Positions 1-7,785 of a stretch of 64,000 bases of DNA are shown one piece after another. The DNA is from Deltaproteobacteria bacterium (GTDB taxonomy: Bacteria > Desulfobacterota > Desulfobulbia > Desulfobulbales > SURF-16): NCBI GenBank assembly GCA_016219175.1, contig JACRCD010000028.1, forward strand, positions 83,889-147,888. The letters are read 5' to 3'. Both the position numbers and the translations under genes were made by a program. The notes below the pieces were generated by a model that had not been told where the DNA came from, did not search any database, and was given only the letters and a program-made list of their open reading frames with translations. Numbering within the stretch: position 1 is the first letter of the stretch; every line of letters starts with the position of its first letter.

Positions 1-16
1 AAAATACGCATTGTCA

Positions 17-1195
17 TCAGTATCTCTTATGGCACTGAACACAAAGATCTTTCGAGCCGCTGTATATCAATTCGTTTTTAAAATCCGATCCCATGGGCAA
101 GTGACAGCTGATACACGTTACCATTTGCCCTGTTCGGGCATCCAAAATCTTTTCCCCGACCGGATGAGTGAACTTGCCCTGGGTCTCATGGCATTGGGTG
201 CAAATGGCATTGCCGTCACCCCTGAGCATGGCCACCCGGTTTGAGCCATGCACTTCATGACAGCTTGTGCATGTGCCTGCTTTAGCCTCAGGATGTTTGT
301 AAAGCTTATCCGCATAGCGGGCCATGGTATCACGATGGCAAGCACGGCATACTTCAACCTGGCTGCCTTTCAACAGATTCTTTTCATCAGCCGCATGCGG
401 AGAATGGCAATCCACACATTTATTTCCGCCCTTGCCGGTCAAATGACTGTGCCGGGCATGCATCTCCGTTGCAACTTTTTCATGGCAACGCAGACAGCTC
501 TGCGTGTTTCCCTGTGTCCCCTTTTGATCATGACAATCCTTGCACCCCTTTGCATATGGAGCATGAAGCACATTCCGGACAATGCCTTTCCGCTCACTGC
601 CGTGGGGATTATGACAGGAAAGGCAGTTTCGCAGCTGCCCTGGATAATCCGCATGGCCTTGCTGCAAATCCTGGGGCTTATGACAGGATTGACAGATTTT
701 ATCCGGTTCATCCTTGAGCAATTGGCCATAAGCCGCCTGGTGCGGACGATGACAGGCAAAACATTGCCCTTTGGCAAACGGACTGTGTGTATGTCCGTAT
801 TTCTGAGGCAATTTGTCGTGACAGCTGAAACAGATTTTATCTAAATTGCTCTTAAGCAGCCCGCTGTTGGCGCTGGCGTGGGGTTCATGACAGGCGAGGC
901 ATTTCCCGCCGCGGACAGGCTGGTGAACCAAACCCTCCTTGAATTTTTCCTTTTCCTTGCCGTGGCATGCATAGCAAAGATCAGCCCCTTCCTTTTCGAG
1001 CAAACCCTTAAAATGAGCGACATGGGGATTATGACAAGCCTTGCACTGCCCGTCGGCTAGAGGTTGATGAACAATGTTGCCGCTGAATGACCCTTTATCG
1101 TGGCAATCAAAGCAGATATTCTCTGCCGCTGCGGCAGCTCCAGGCAAAACAACGGCAAGCCAGAAAATGACAACCATGCGATGATAATGTAACAT
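17..1195 (-). CDS. 16-haem c-type cytochrome
   Basis: Secreted multihaem cytochrome for electron transfer in the periplasm or at the outer membrane. Sixteen CXXCH motifs run through almost the whole chain, many in the doubled pattern CxxCH-(N/E/S)PH that is common in Desulfobacterota cytochromes. A hydrophobic signal peptide ends in a run of alanines before the first haem. I chose the ATG at 1195 because it overlaps the upstream stop codon as TAATG; a longer reading to 1231 would run into the 26-haem gene. It is the last gene of the conduit operon and is translationally coupled to the 26-haem cytochrome. Known: such proteins relay electrons through closely packed haems. Inferred: it is the periplasmic or surface partner of the 26-haem protein and the beta-barrel encoded upstream. 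I cannot assign a named family. Confidence 0.93.
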   Translation of the reverse strand: MLHYHRMVVIFWLAVVLPGAAAAAENICFDCHDKGSFSGNIVHQPLADGQCKACHNPHVAHFKGLLEKEGADLCYACHGKEKEKFKEGLVHQPVRGGKCLACHEPHASANSGLLKSNLDKICFSCHDKLPQKYGHTHSPFAKGQCFACHRPHQAAYGQLLKDEPDKICQSCHKPQDLQQGHADYPGQLRNCLSCHNPHGSERKGIVRNVLHAPYAKGCKDCHDQKGTQGNTQSCLRCHEKVATEMHARHSHLTGKGGNKCVDCHSPHAADEKNLLKGSQVEVCRACHRDTMARYADKLYKHPEAKAGTCTSCHEVHGSNRVAMLRGDGNAICTQCHETQGKFTHPVGEKILDARTGQMVTCISCHLPMGSDFKNELIYSGSKDLCVQCHKRY

Positions 1196-3150
1196 TATTT
1201 TCTGCCCTCCCCGGGATGACACGGACGGCATTGCCCTTTGGCAAAAGGCGCGTGGACAACAGGAAATAACAGCCCTTTTGCCGGCCCGCCATGTGGATCA
1301 TGGCAGCTCAGACAGGAATCATTTCCAGGGAGAATTCCTTGATGGACCGCCGTAAATCTTGTTTCTGTAAAGTTATGGCATTTGGCGCAGAGCAAGCCGC
1401 CCTTTTCAATAACAATTCCCTTATACTTGGAAGCATGGGGATCATGACAGGTTGAACAATTTTTTGTTGCCGGTTCATGGGCGACACCCTCCTGCCAATA
1501 TTTGGCAATCTCCTGGTGGCAGGAGAGACAAAGGGCAGGCTGGTCCTTCTTCAGATTTTTCTGATGCACAGACCCATGGGCCAGATGGCAGACCCCGCAA
1601 TTTACATCTTTGACAGGCCCATGAATTACCGAGGCTTCCTTGATTTTTTTCCCTATTCCAGCGTGACAGGAAAGACACTGATTGCCCGGGTTTACTTCCA
1701 TGTTGTAAATAAAGTCTCCGGCGTGGGGTGAATGGCATTTCTCGCAATCTTTCTTTGCAAAGGGCTCATGAGGGATCACGTTCTCCGTCTGTTTTCCCAT
1801 GGCCGCCTGATGACAGGAAAGGCAAAGCCTGCCGCCACTCTGACTCTCCTTTAACAGATTCTTCCTCTCTCCCTGATGCGGCTCATGGCAACGACTGCAT
1901 TCTCCATTGGCAAAAGGGGTATGAAGGCTGTAGTTGCCCATCTCCCTGGCGCTTTGCTGATGACAGGACAGGCACAAGGTTTTTTCATTTTTTATAAGCA
2001 ATTTTCTCTCGCCTGACTCATGGGATTTATGACAGTCCAGGCACTTCGCCCCAGCAGCAGGAGGGTGAACAACTTTGCCCTGGCTGTATTTTTTTTCCTC
2101 ATGACAGGCATAACAAAGCAGGGAAGGCTCCTTGACGAGCAGGGCAACACGTTCCGAACCATGACCAACATGACAGGAAAGACATCGCCCATCGGAAAAT
2201 GGCGCATGGCTGCTTTTCATCTCATTCTGCTCTCCCTGTTTATGACAGCCGATGCACGCCCTTTCAGGGGGCATCGCAAGCATTTCCTTGTATTCACTGG
2301 CATGAGAGGCATGGCACTGCAAGCAATTCCCCTGTTCATACGGTTTATGCACGCTGATCATTTTCTTACTTTTCTGTGCATGGCAGGCCAGACACCCTGC
2401 ATTCGCATCACCTTTAAGCTGCAGCTTCCCTTCGCCTCCGATGAGATGACAGCTGTCACAATTCCCGTCCTGAACAGGCTTATGCACAATCGGCTTTAAC
2501 AAATGAAGCCCATCGGAACTATGCGGACTATGGCACAGAATGCAACGGCCCTGCACAGGAAACTCCCTGTGGCTTTTCCTGAAGGTTGCCGTATTATTAG
2601 CATGGCAAGACAGACAAAGACCATCCTCTTCCATTTTCAGCAGAAACTTCTCATCCGAGCCATGACTGACATGGCAGCTGGCGCATCCTTCCCGGACAGG
2701 AGCATGAACATTGGCTCTGACAAACTGTTTTTTGTCATGGCAGGTAAAGCAGAGTTCCGGGCTCGCTGTTTTGAGCAATCCCTCGAGATCACCATTATGC
2801 ACCTCATGACATGCCAAACATTGGCCTTTGCTAACCGGTTGATGTACCGATTTTTTCTTGCTCTCCTCACCTTTCCGCCGATGACAGACAAAGCATTGTT
2901 CCGGCGGGTTCTGCCTGAGATACACCCCACCAATCATGCCATGATGTATGTGGCAGGCTTCACAATTGTCTTCCTGTACAGGCTTGTGAACAACTCCCTG
3001 TTTGAATCTGGCCGCCATCTCGGCATGGCATTCGACACAGTTTTTTCTGGTTTGGCGGACAGGTTGAGTGGAAACACAGGAAACCAGGGAACAGACAACG
3101 AACGAAACAGCAATGAAGAACTTAATTTTCTTTCCCGACATGAAGATCAC
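1195..3150 (-). CDS. 26-haem c-type cytochrome, predicted lipoprotein
   Basis: Very large multihaem cytochrome with 26 CXXCH motifs in about 650 residues, in doubled-CXXCH repeats of about 25 residues per haem. The N-terminus is a lipoprotein signal: lysines, a hydrophobic stretch, then a lipobox LVSC. It is therefore probably anchored in the outer membrane, facing the periplasm or the outside. The start is uncertain. A GTG at 3150 has an AAGGA box 5 nt upstream, and an in-frame ATG lies at 3141; both keep the signal peptide. It overlaps the 3' end of the foldase gene and is coupled by TAATG to the 16-haem gene. With the beta-barrel protein of the same operon it fits the porin-cytochrome conduit plan, in which a cytochrome threads or docks on an outer-membrane barrel. 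The conduit role is inferred from context. Confidence 0.93.
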   Translation of the reverse strand: MIFMSGKKIKFFIAVSFVVCSLVSCVSTQPVRQTRKNCVECHAEMAARFKQGVVHKPVQEDNCEACHIHHGMIGGVYLRQNPPEQCFVCHRRKGEESKKKSVHQPVSKGQCLACHEVHNGDLEGLLKTASPELCFTCHDKKQFVRANVHAPVREGCASCHVSHGSDEKFLLKMEEDGLCLSCHANNTATFRKSHREFPVQGRCILCHSPHSSDGLHLLKPIVHKPVQDGNCDSCHLIGGEGKLQLKGDANAGCLACHAQKSKKMISVHKPYEQGNCLQCHASHASEYKEMLAMPPERACIGCHKQGEQNEMKSSHAPFSDGRCLSCHVGHGSERVALLVKEPSLLCYACHEEKKYSQGKVVHPPAAGAKCLDCHKSHESGERKLLIKNEKTLCLSCHQQSAREMGNYSLHTPFANGECSRCHEPHQGERKNLLKESQSGGRLCLSCHQAAMGKQTENVIPHEPFAKKDCEKCHSPHAGDFIYNMEVNPGNQCLSCHAGIGKKIKEASVIHGPVKDVNCGVCHLAHGSVHQKNLKKDQPALCLSCHQEIAKYWQEGVAHEPATKNCSTCHDPHASKYKGIVIEKGGLLCAKCHNFTETRFTAVHQGILPGNDSCLSCHDPHGGPAKGLLFPVVHAPFAKGQCRPCHPGEGRK

Positions 3151-4753
3151 CGAGTTCCTTTTTAATTTTCTCCCAGGCACTGTTGTTTATTTCAATAACC
3201 GACCTCTGTTTCAGAGCGGTAATATATTCATTGCGCAATTTGGCAAATTTTTCCTTATCCACCAGATCCGCGACTTTGTCCCGAATATGATCAAGGGACA
3301 TAGGGTTGGCGGGAGTCCTTTTTATCAATTTAATAATGGTATGATGCCCTTTTACTGAAAAAGGCTCGCTTACTTCTCCGATCACCAGCTTATTAATAGC
3401 TGATTGCACAACAGGATCTAGATGATTAAACTGCATATTCTGCACAGGCACCTCTCCCGAGTAATAACGGGCCGCAACGTCAAAAAAATCAAGCCCTTTT
3501 TTCAGCTCCGCAAACATCTTACCGATGAGATTTTCCTCATCCTCCAGAACGGCGATGGAGACCATCTCCGGCTGGGAAAAACGGCCCAAATTAGCTTGAT
3601 AATACTGGGCAATTTCCTCTTCGCTCACTTGAATTTTCGGCCTGAAGAGACGCTTCTCCAATTCTTTTATCAGGCGGTGCTGAGTGTAAAAAAGGTAAAG
3701 CGGCCTTAAAGGTTCTCTCTGTTCATAATGCTCATCCAGCCCCCCCCTCGTCGTGAGCGTCTGAGCCAGAACTCCGTCAAGAAGCCTTTTTTTGAGTTTT
3801 TCACCCTCCTGGCTGTCAAAACCATACTGTTTACGGAATTCCTGGTCCTTGTTGACGAGATCCAAAAAAACCTTCACCGTATAATTTTCATTGTCCATGG
3901 TAATAAGGGTCTGTTCAAGCAGCTTTTCATCAGGTGCTTCCATGTTCAAGGCATCAAAGACCGGCTGGTTTATTATCACCTGGTATTTTTTCTTCAGCTG
4001 TTCAACAAGAGCGCTGGTTAGTTCCTGCTCCCGCATTTCTCTGATCTCATTTTTGATCGTCGGGATCAAGGCTTTATAATCCTCTTGGTCAAATCCTTTC
4101 TGGTCTTTCAATCCTACAATGACAAAACCTTTACTCCATCGAAAAGGTTCAGACATCTCACCCGGGGCAAGACTCTGCACGACAGGGCGCCACTGCTGTT
4201 GCAGCTGATTGATCCTGGACCATTTTTCCTCGTAATAGACGGAATGCTTACCATCCGCCCCGGCAGCAGCGGCAAATTTCTCAAAATCATGCTCCGCCCC
4301 CAGTTTGATCAAGGCAGCGTCAGCCACCTGCTCGTCATTAAAATACAATATCTGCAGCTGCAACCGGGGAAGATATTTTTTCTCATACCAGTCTTTCAGT
4401 TCACTGTCAGTTATTGCAATCCGGGAGCTGATCTTATCCCCTCGGTAAAGCAGCAACGTTCGCGCTTTCAAAAAAACTTCCACCTTATGTAGGTATTCCG
4501 GTTCATTATAAAGCTCCATTTTCTCAGCCTCCTGCACCAGCAAATGCCAATCAACAAACGACTCGGCTGAATCGGGAAATGGAGTGTTTTTTTCCTTCCA
4601 GTTTATCCACCAGCTTTTATAATCGTCAGAGGTAAAGTCCTGGCCATTTATGGTCGCGATTCTATCCGGACCCCATGGCCAGGCAAAGACAGAGCCCGTT
4701 CCTCCAAGCAGCCAGAGAAAAATAAATATCCATAAAAATCCTACTCTTCGCAT
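3122..4753 (-). CDS. Parvulin/SurA-type peptidyl-prolyl isomerase, periplasmic
   Basis: Likely periplasmic foldase. A signal peptide (about residues 1-24) is followed by a SurA-like helical N-terminal region beginning with an INGQxFT-type strand. Two parvulin (PpiC/rotamase) modules follow, at about 115-220 and 385-490; both contain the typical GE(M/V)SEPF segment before the last strand. The ATG at 4753 is preferred because AAAGGA lies 8 nt upstream; a GTG at 4777 would extend it by eight residues. The start overlaps the end of the upstream lipoprotein gene, so this is one operon. Parvulins assist folding of outer-membrane proteins, and foldases of this kind are often found beside multihaem cytochrome genes. 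I infer that it serves the barrel or the large cytochromes of this operon. Catalytic activity of each module was not tested. Confidence 0.85.
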   Translation of the reverse strand: MRRVGFLWIFIFLWLLGGTGSVFAWPWGPDRIATINGQDFTSDDYKSWWINWKEKNTPFPDSAESFVDWHLLVQEAEKMELYNEPEYLHKVEVFLKARTLLLYRGDKISSRIAITDSELKDWYEKKYLPRLQLQILYFNDEQVADAALIKLGAEHDFEKFAAAAGADGKHSVYYEEKWSRINQLQQQWRPVVQSLAPGEMSEPFRWSKGFVIVGLKDQKGFDQEDYKALIPTIKNEIREMREQELTSALVEQLKKKYQVIINQPVFDALNMEAPDEKLLEQTLITMDNENYTVKVFLDLVNKDQEFRKQYGFDSQEGEKLKKRLLDGVLAQTLTTRGGLDEHYEQREPLRPLYLFYTQHRLIKELEKRLFRPKIQVSEEEIAQYYQANLGRFSQPEMVSIAVLEDEENLIGKMFAELKKGLDFFDVAARYYSGEVPVQNMQFNHLDPVVQSAINKLVIGEVSEPFSVKGHHTIIKLIKRTPANPMSLDHIRDKVADLVDKEKFAKLRNEYITALKQRSVIEINNSAWEKIKKELGDLHVGKEN

Positions 4754-5346
4754 CGTTTCATTCCTTTCGCATACCACTCTTCAATAACCTCCTCCGCCAT
4801 AATACGGCTGAGCTGGGTCACCGTGTTAACAAGTCCGAAATGCATGACGGTACGGTAATCAGCACCTTCACGCCTATGGTAAGTAGTCCACATTGTCTTA
4901 CCGCTCTTGGCGTCATGAACCTCCAGCGTTAACGCCAGGACAGGAGTCACATAGTTGTCCCCCATTTTTTCTTCCATTTCCGCTATTCTGCCCGTGATGA
5001 TAAGTTGGACATCAAGCCTGCTGCCTATCACCATGATTTGTTCGATATCAGGGTGCTGGTTGGGAAATATCCGCAGCTCTCTGTAAAGATTCCAGACATC
5101 GCCCTCGGAGGCGACTTTAATTCCAGCACTGCTTAATTTTGCCCCCATGATACGCTGGACGATAATTCCTCCCTGGTCAAAACGACTGTCATTAATAAAA
5201 GGAAGAAGGGCTATACTGCATACATCGTCTCCTTCATGGACGACATTTTTTTCAAAGGAAGGGCGCGCGGGTCCACACGAAATGCAACTCAGCAGAAGGC
5301 TGATTATGCTAAAAAGGGAAAAGCAGCTGGGTAATGGAAAATTCAT
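4741..5346 (-). CDS. Lipoprotein with CsgG/GNA1162-like fold
   Basis: Predicted outer-membrane lipoprotein of about 200 residues. A hydrophobic signal ends in a serine/cysteine-rich lipobox (LLLSC or SCISC). The mature part looks like the TolB-N/CsgG-like alpha/beta domain: a first strand IALLPFINDS, helices, a GSRLDVQLIITGRI segment, then a strand ending with SGKTMWTT. The ATG at 5346 is listed; a TTG at 5367 would overlap the upstream stop and add seven residues, and neither has a strong Shine-Dalgarno sequence. Two more genes of this operon (5364-6839 and 6942-7577) carry the same kind of domain. Such domains occur in secretion and cell-wall accessory lipoproteins such as CsgG and LpoB. 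A role in assembling the cytochrome conduit is inferred only. Confidence 0.72.
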   Translation of the reverse strand: MNFPLPSCFSLFSIISLLLSCISCGPARPSFEKNVVHEGDDVCSIALLPFINDSRFDQGGIIVQRIMGAKLSSAGIKVASEGDVWNLYRELRIFPNQHPDIEQIMVIGSRLDVQLIITGRIAEMEEKMGDNYVTPVLALTLEVHDAKSGKTMWTTYHRREGADYRTVMHFGLVNTVTQLSRIMAEEVIEEWYAKGMKRCEE

Positions 5347-5363
5347 AAAAAATGTCGCTCTGA

Positions 5364-6839
5364 TCAAAATTCAGGAACCCACTCATCCTGCTTTGCTGCT
5401 CCGGATTCTTCTTCATGGGGGACAACTAATTGCATGAGATCGCTTATCTTTTTTCGAACTTTATTCCCTAATACATCCTTTACGCTAGCAGAACATTCCA
5501 ATTTTCTTGCTTCTCCGGAAGAAGGATAAGGGACGGATATATCGGCAGGCAGTTCGTTTCCCTGGCTCTGCATTAAAACTTCCCCATCCGAATACAGGAT
5601 CTCCAAGGTCCAGAAATCAACCGGTATCTCATCCTCACAATCCAGCCTTACGACAAGACTGTCCATGTCTGTTTCAGCGTTTATCACCGGAGTTGGGGGA
5701 TTTCCCTTCAAAAAAACTTTTTGTGTCGCAACAGTGGGGTTATCAGCCCTGTCCCATACCTTCAAAATAATTTCATACATTCCGTCTTCAGCTTTACGAC
5801 CGTCGGGCCTCTGTCCTTTCCAGACAAACCGCGGGGGAATGGCCCCTGTGCCCTCTACCCCCGCCATGATCTCCCCGTTCAAATTCTGAATGGAGAAAGA
5901 CCAACGGGATACCGGCTCAGGATCCTGCCAGACAGGAATTACCGGCAGTCGTGCATTGAATGCGGTAATATTGTTAACCTTCGCGCCCACGATTTTCAAG
6001 GACAGCTTAGGTGCGCTGTTGTCCACCTGATAGTTGCCGACAAAAAAAACCTTCATGCCGCCGGAACCATACTTTAAAACCAGACTTACCGGCAGAGAAC
6101 CATCCCTGTCTGGAGCAAACCAGGAAACAGAATACATGTTTGCCTGATTTTCCCGCATCTCCAGATAATTATCATCTCCAACCATCAGCAGGACCTGGGA
6201 GAGCTTGTCGTTGCCGATTGCCGGCCGAAGCCTGACGTTGCAACGCACCTCATCACCCGGCTTCGCATGCATGGGTTCAAGTCTGGATGTTTCAACAAAC
6301 ATGCCTGGACTTCCCTCGGCTTCTTCTATTACCGATGGCCAGCTGTTCATGATTTGCCGGGTAAGCACCGGCAATATCTCATCAATGTTTTCAGGTTCAT
6401 CTATGGCAAGGAAATTTGAGACATCCGCTTTGCTTACTCCACCGACATCGGTCCAGATGGTACGCGCATCACTTGTCCGGACGAGACTAAGAACCATGCC
6501 AAGAGCTGCCAGCGGCAAATCCTGCCGCTGGCTTACCGTCCCCAGCAGGACAAAATCAGCCCCGAGATCCTGTTTCGCCTGACAAATATGGCTTGTGCTA
6601 AGAAATCCCAGCCATCTGATACGATTTCTCGCCATAAAAGTGATGACTCTATCAGAAGGTATGACCTCCAATCCTCTTTCCGTCATACTTTGCTGCAAAA
6701 AATCAGTGAGAGGGAAATTCACGCCATTACGTCCCTGGCTTAAGTCTTCCACCGGCAATACCGCCACACTAAGCGCCTGAGCATGGGGAGCCATCTGCAT
6801 AAACAGCAGCATTACCGAGATGATAAAAAAATTCTTCAT
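5364..6839 (-). CDS. Periplasmic protein: CsgG/TolB-like domain plus C-terminal Ig/FlgD-like domains
   Basis: Exported protein of 491 residues. A signal peptide ends near AQA. The first roughly 150 residues form a CsgG/TolB-N-like domain (opening strand SVAVLPVEDLS, then LGADFVLLGTVSQ and DARTIW). The rest is beta-rich and Ig-like. One stretch around residues 330-385 contains WKGQRPDGRKAEDGMYEIILKV in two adjoining parts, closely resembling the FlgD/Big-type fold seen in cell-surface and hook-assembly proteins. The gene is followed with a 4-bp style junction by the lipoprotein gene 4741-5346. It sits between two CsgG-like lipoproteins in the conduit operon, which suggests an envelope assembly or docking function. 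I do not recognise a named family for the full protein. Confidence 0.72.
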   Translation of the reverse strand: MKNFFIISVMLLFMQMAPHAQALSVAVLPVEDLSQGRNGVNFPLTDFLQQSMTERGLEVIPSDRVITFMARNRIRWLGFLSTSHICQAKQDLGADFVLLGTVSQRQDLPLAALGMVLSLVRTSDARTIWTDVGGVSKADVSNFLAIDEPENIDEILPVLTRQIMNSWPSVIEEAEGSPGMFVETSRLEPMHAKPGDEVRCNVRLRPAIGNDKLSQVLLMVGDDNYLEMRENQANMYSVSWFAPDRDGSLPVSLVLKYGSGGMKVFFVGNYQVDNSAPKLSLKIVGAKVNNITAFNARLPVIPVWQDPEPVSRWSFSIQNLNGEIMAGVEGTGAIPPRFVWKGQRPDGRKAEDGMYEIILKVWDRADNPTVATQKVFLKGNPPTPVINAETDMDSLVVRLDCEDEIPVDFWTLEILYSDGEVLMQSQGNELPADISVPYPSSGEARKLECSASVKDVLGNKVRKKISDLMQLVVPHEEESGAAKQDEWVPEF

Positions 6840-6874
6840 GATGGCAACCGCATAAAACGCTGGTCCTCTCTCTT

Positions 6875-6897
6875 GCCGGGAAATTCCCGGCTACCAG
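6875..6897. repeat. Intercistronic hairpin
   Basis: A perfect GCCGGG-N5-CCCGGC inverted repeat lies at 6875-6891. An outer CTGGT/ACCAG pair (6860-6864 and 6893-6897) could extend it. It falls in the 100-bp gap between two genes of the same operon and has no T-run, so an mRNA-processing or stability element is more likely than a terminator. Confidence 0.5.
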
Positions 6898-6941
6898 GAA
6901 AGGCGGCCGGGCAAATGCTCATCCCGGATTCCTACACAATA

Positions 6942-7577
6942 TTATTTATCCGGTTCAACGGTTACAGGTTCTGAAATTACTGTTCCAGCAGGAGGCGTCT
7001 CCTGCTTCTGAGGAATAGTGCTAAGAAGTTCCTGAACGAGCTTAACGGTAACCTTATAGGTATCGTCCGGAACAACGCCAAAAAGTCGCCCCAGCATGGA
7101 ATCGCCGGCACGATGACCGCTAGCCTGCCACAATACGAGACCGGACTTAGTCTCAATCAACCGTAAAGTCAAACTCATTTCAGGAACAAGCAGCGACCCT
7201 ATACGTTTGTCACCTGCCAAATCAACGGAACCGACAATAATGGACTGGACATTGAGGCGCTGTCCCAACCTGCTCAGCATGAGCTGGCTCACGGCGGCAC
7301 CAGGGTCGACAGCCTCCTCATACAATATACTGTCGACTATACCCTTGTCCACAACATCAAAAACATTCATTGCCAGGATCTGGGAGCTGATAACGTCCCT
7401 TGCCAGTTCCGCCGCATACTTCTGATCCGTGTTGTTTTGCAGGGGCAGAACACAAACTCTGTTGACAAAATCAAGCGTTACATCTTCCCGCATAAAGGAA
7501 ATTGTTGTTTTTCCTCCGCATCCGGACAGTGTCAAAAAGCACATTAACAACGTCATAAATCGCATTGATCTTTTCAT
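6942..7577 (-). CDS. Lipoprotein with CsgG/LpoB-like domain
   Basis: Predicted lipoprotein of 211 residues with a clear lipobox LSGC followed by GG. The mature domain shows the TolB/CsgG-like pattern: VNRVCVLPLQNNTDQKYAAE, helices, a VQSIIVGSVDLAG strand pair and a final GLVLWQASGHRAGD segment. The C-terminus is a short proline/threonine-rich tail. ATG at 7577 has AAGGA 8 nt upstream. It is the first of three CsgG-like proteins in the operon and is separated from the barrel gene by about 200 bp. The family is used in outer-membrane secretion and envelope complexes, so a role in placing conduit parts at the outer membrane is plausible but unproven. Confidence 0.75.
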   Translation of the reverse strand: MKRSMRFMTLLMCFLTLSGCGGKTTISFMREDVTLDFVNRVCVLPLQNNTDQKYAAELARDVISSQILAMNVFDVVDKGIVDSILYEEAVDPGAAVSQLMLSRLGQRLNVQSIIVGSVDLAGDKRIGSLLVPEMSLTLRLIETKSGLVLWQASGHRAGDSMLGRLFGVVPDDTYKVTVKLVQELLSTIPQKQETPPAGTVISEPVTVEPDK

Positions 7578-7785
7578 GAACAGAATCCTTGAAAAATTGA
7601 AAGGGTAACGCTTCGCTCATAAAGAATCAAACTTCATGATTCAGCCCCGGAATGCAACCGCAAAAAATCTCCTATAACAAAGGAAAAAAGACATCAAGAG
7701 GTGTTATTAGCCGCACGCTCTATCAACGAACCGTTCATACTGCTCCGCCGGGCCGGGAAATGGCTTTGTGCGAGACCGTTAAATT

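Noticed and set aside
17..3150. CRISPR-like periodicity in the multihaem genes
   Set aside because: The regular signal comes from repeated CXXCH codons in coding sequence, not from identical spaced repeats.
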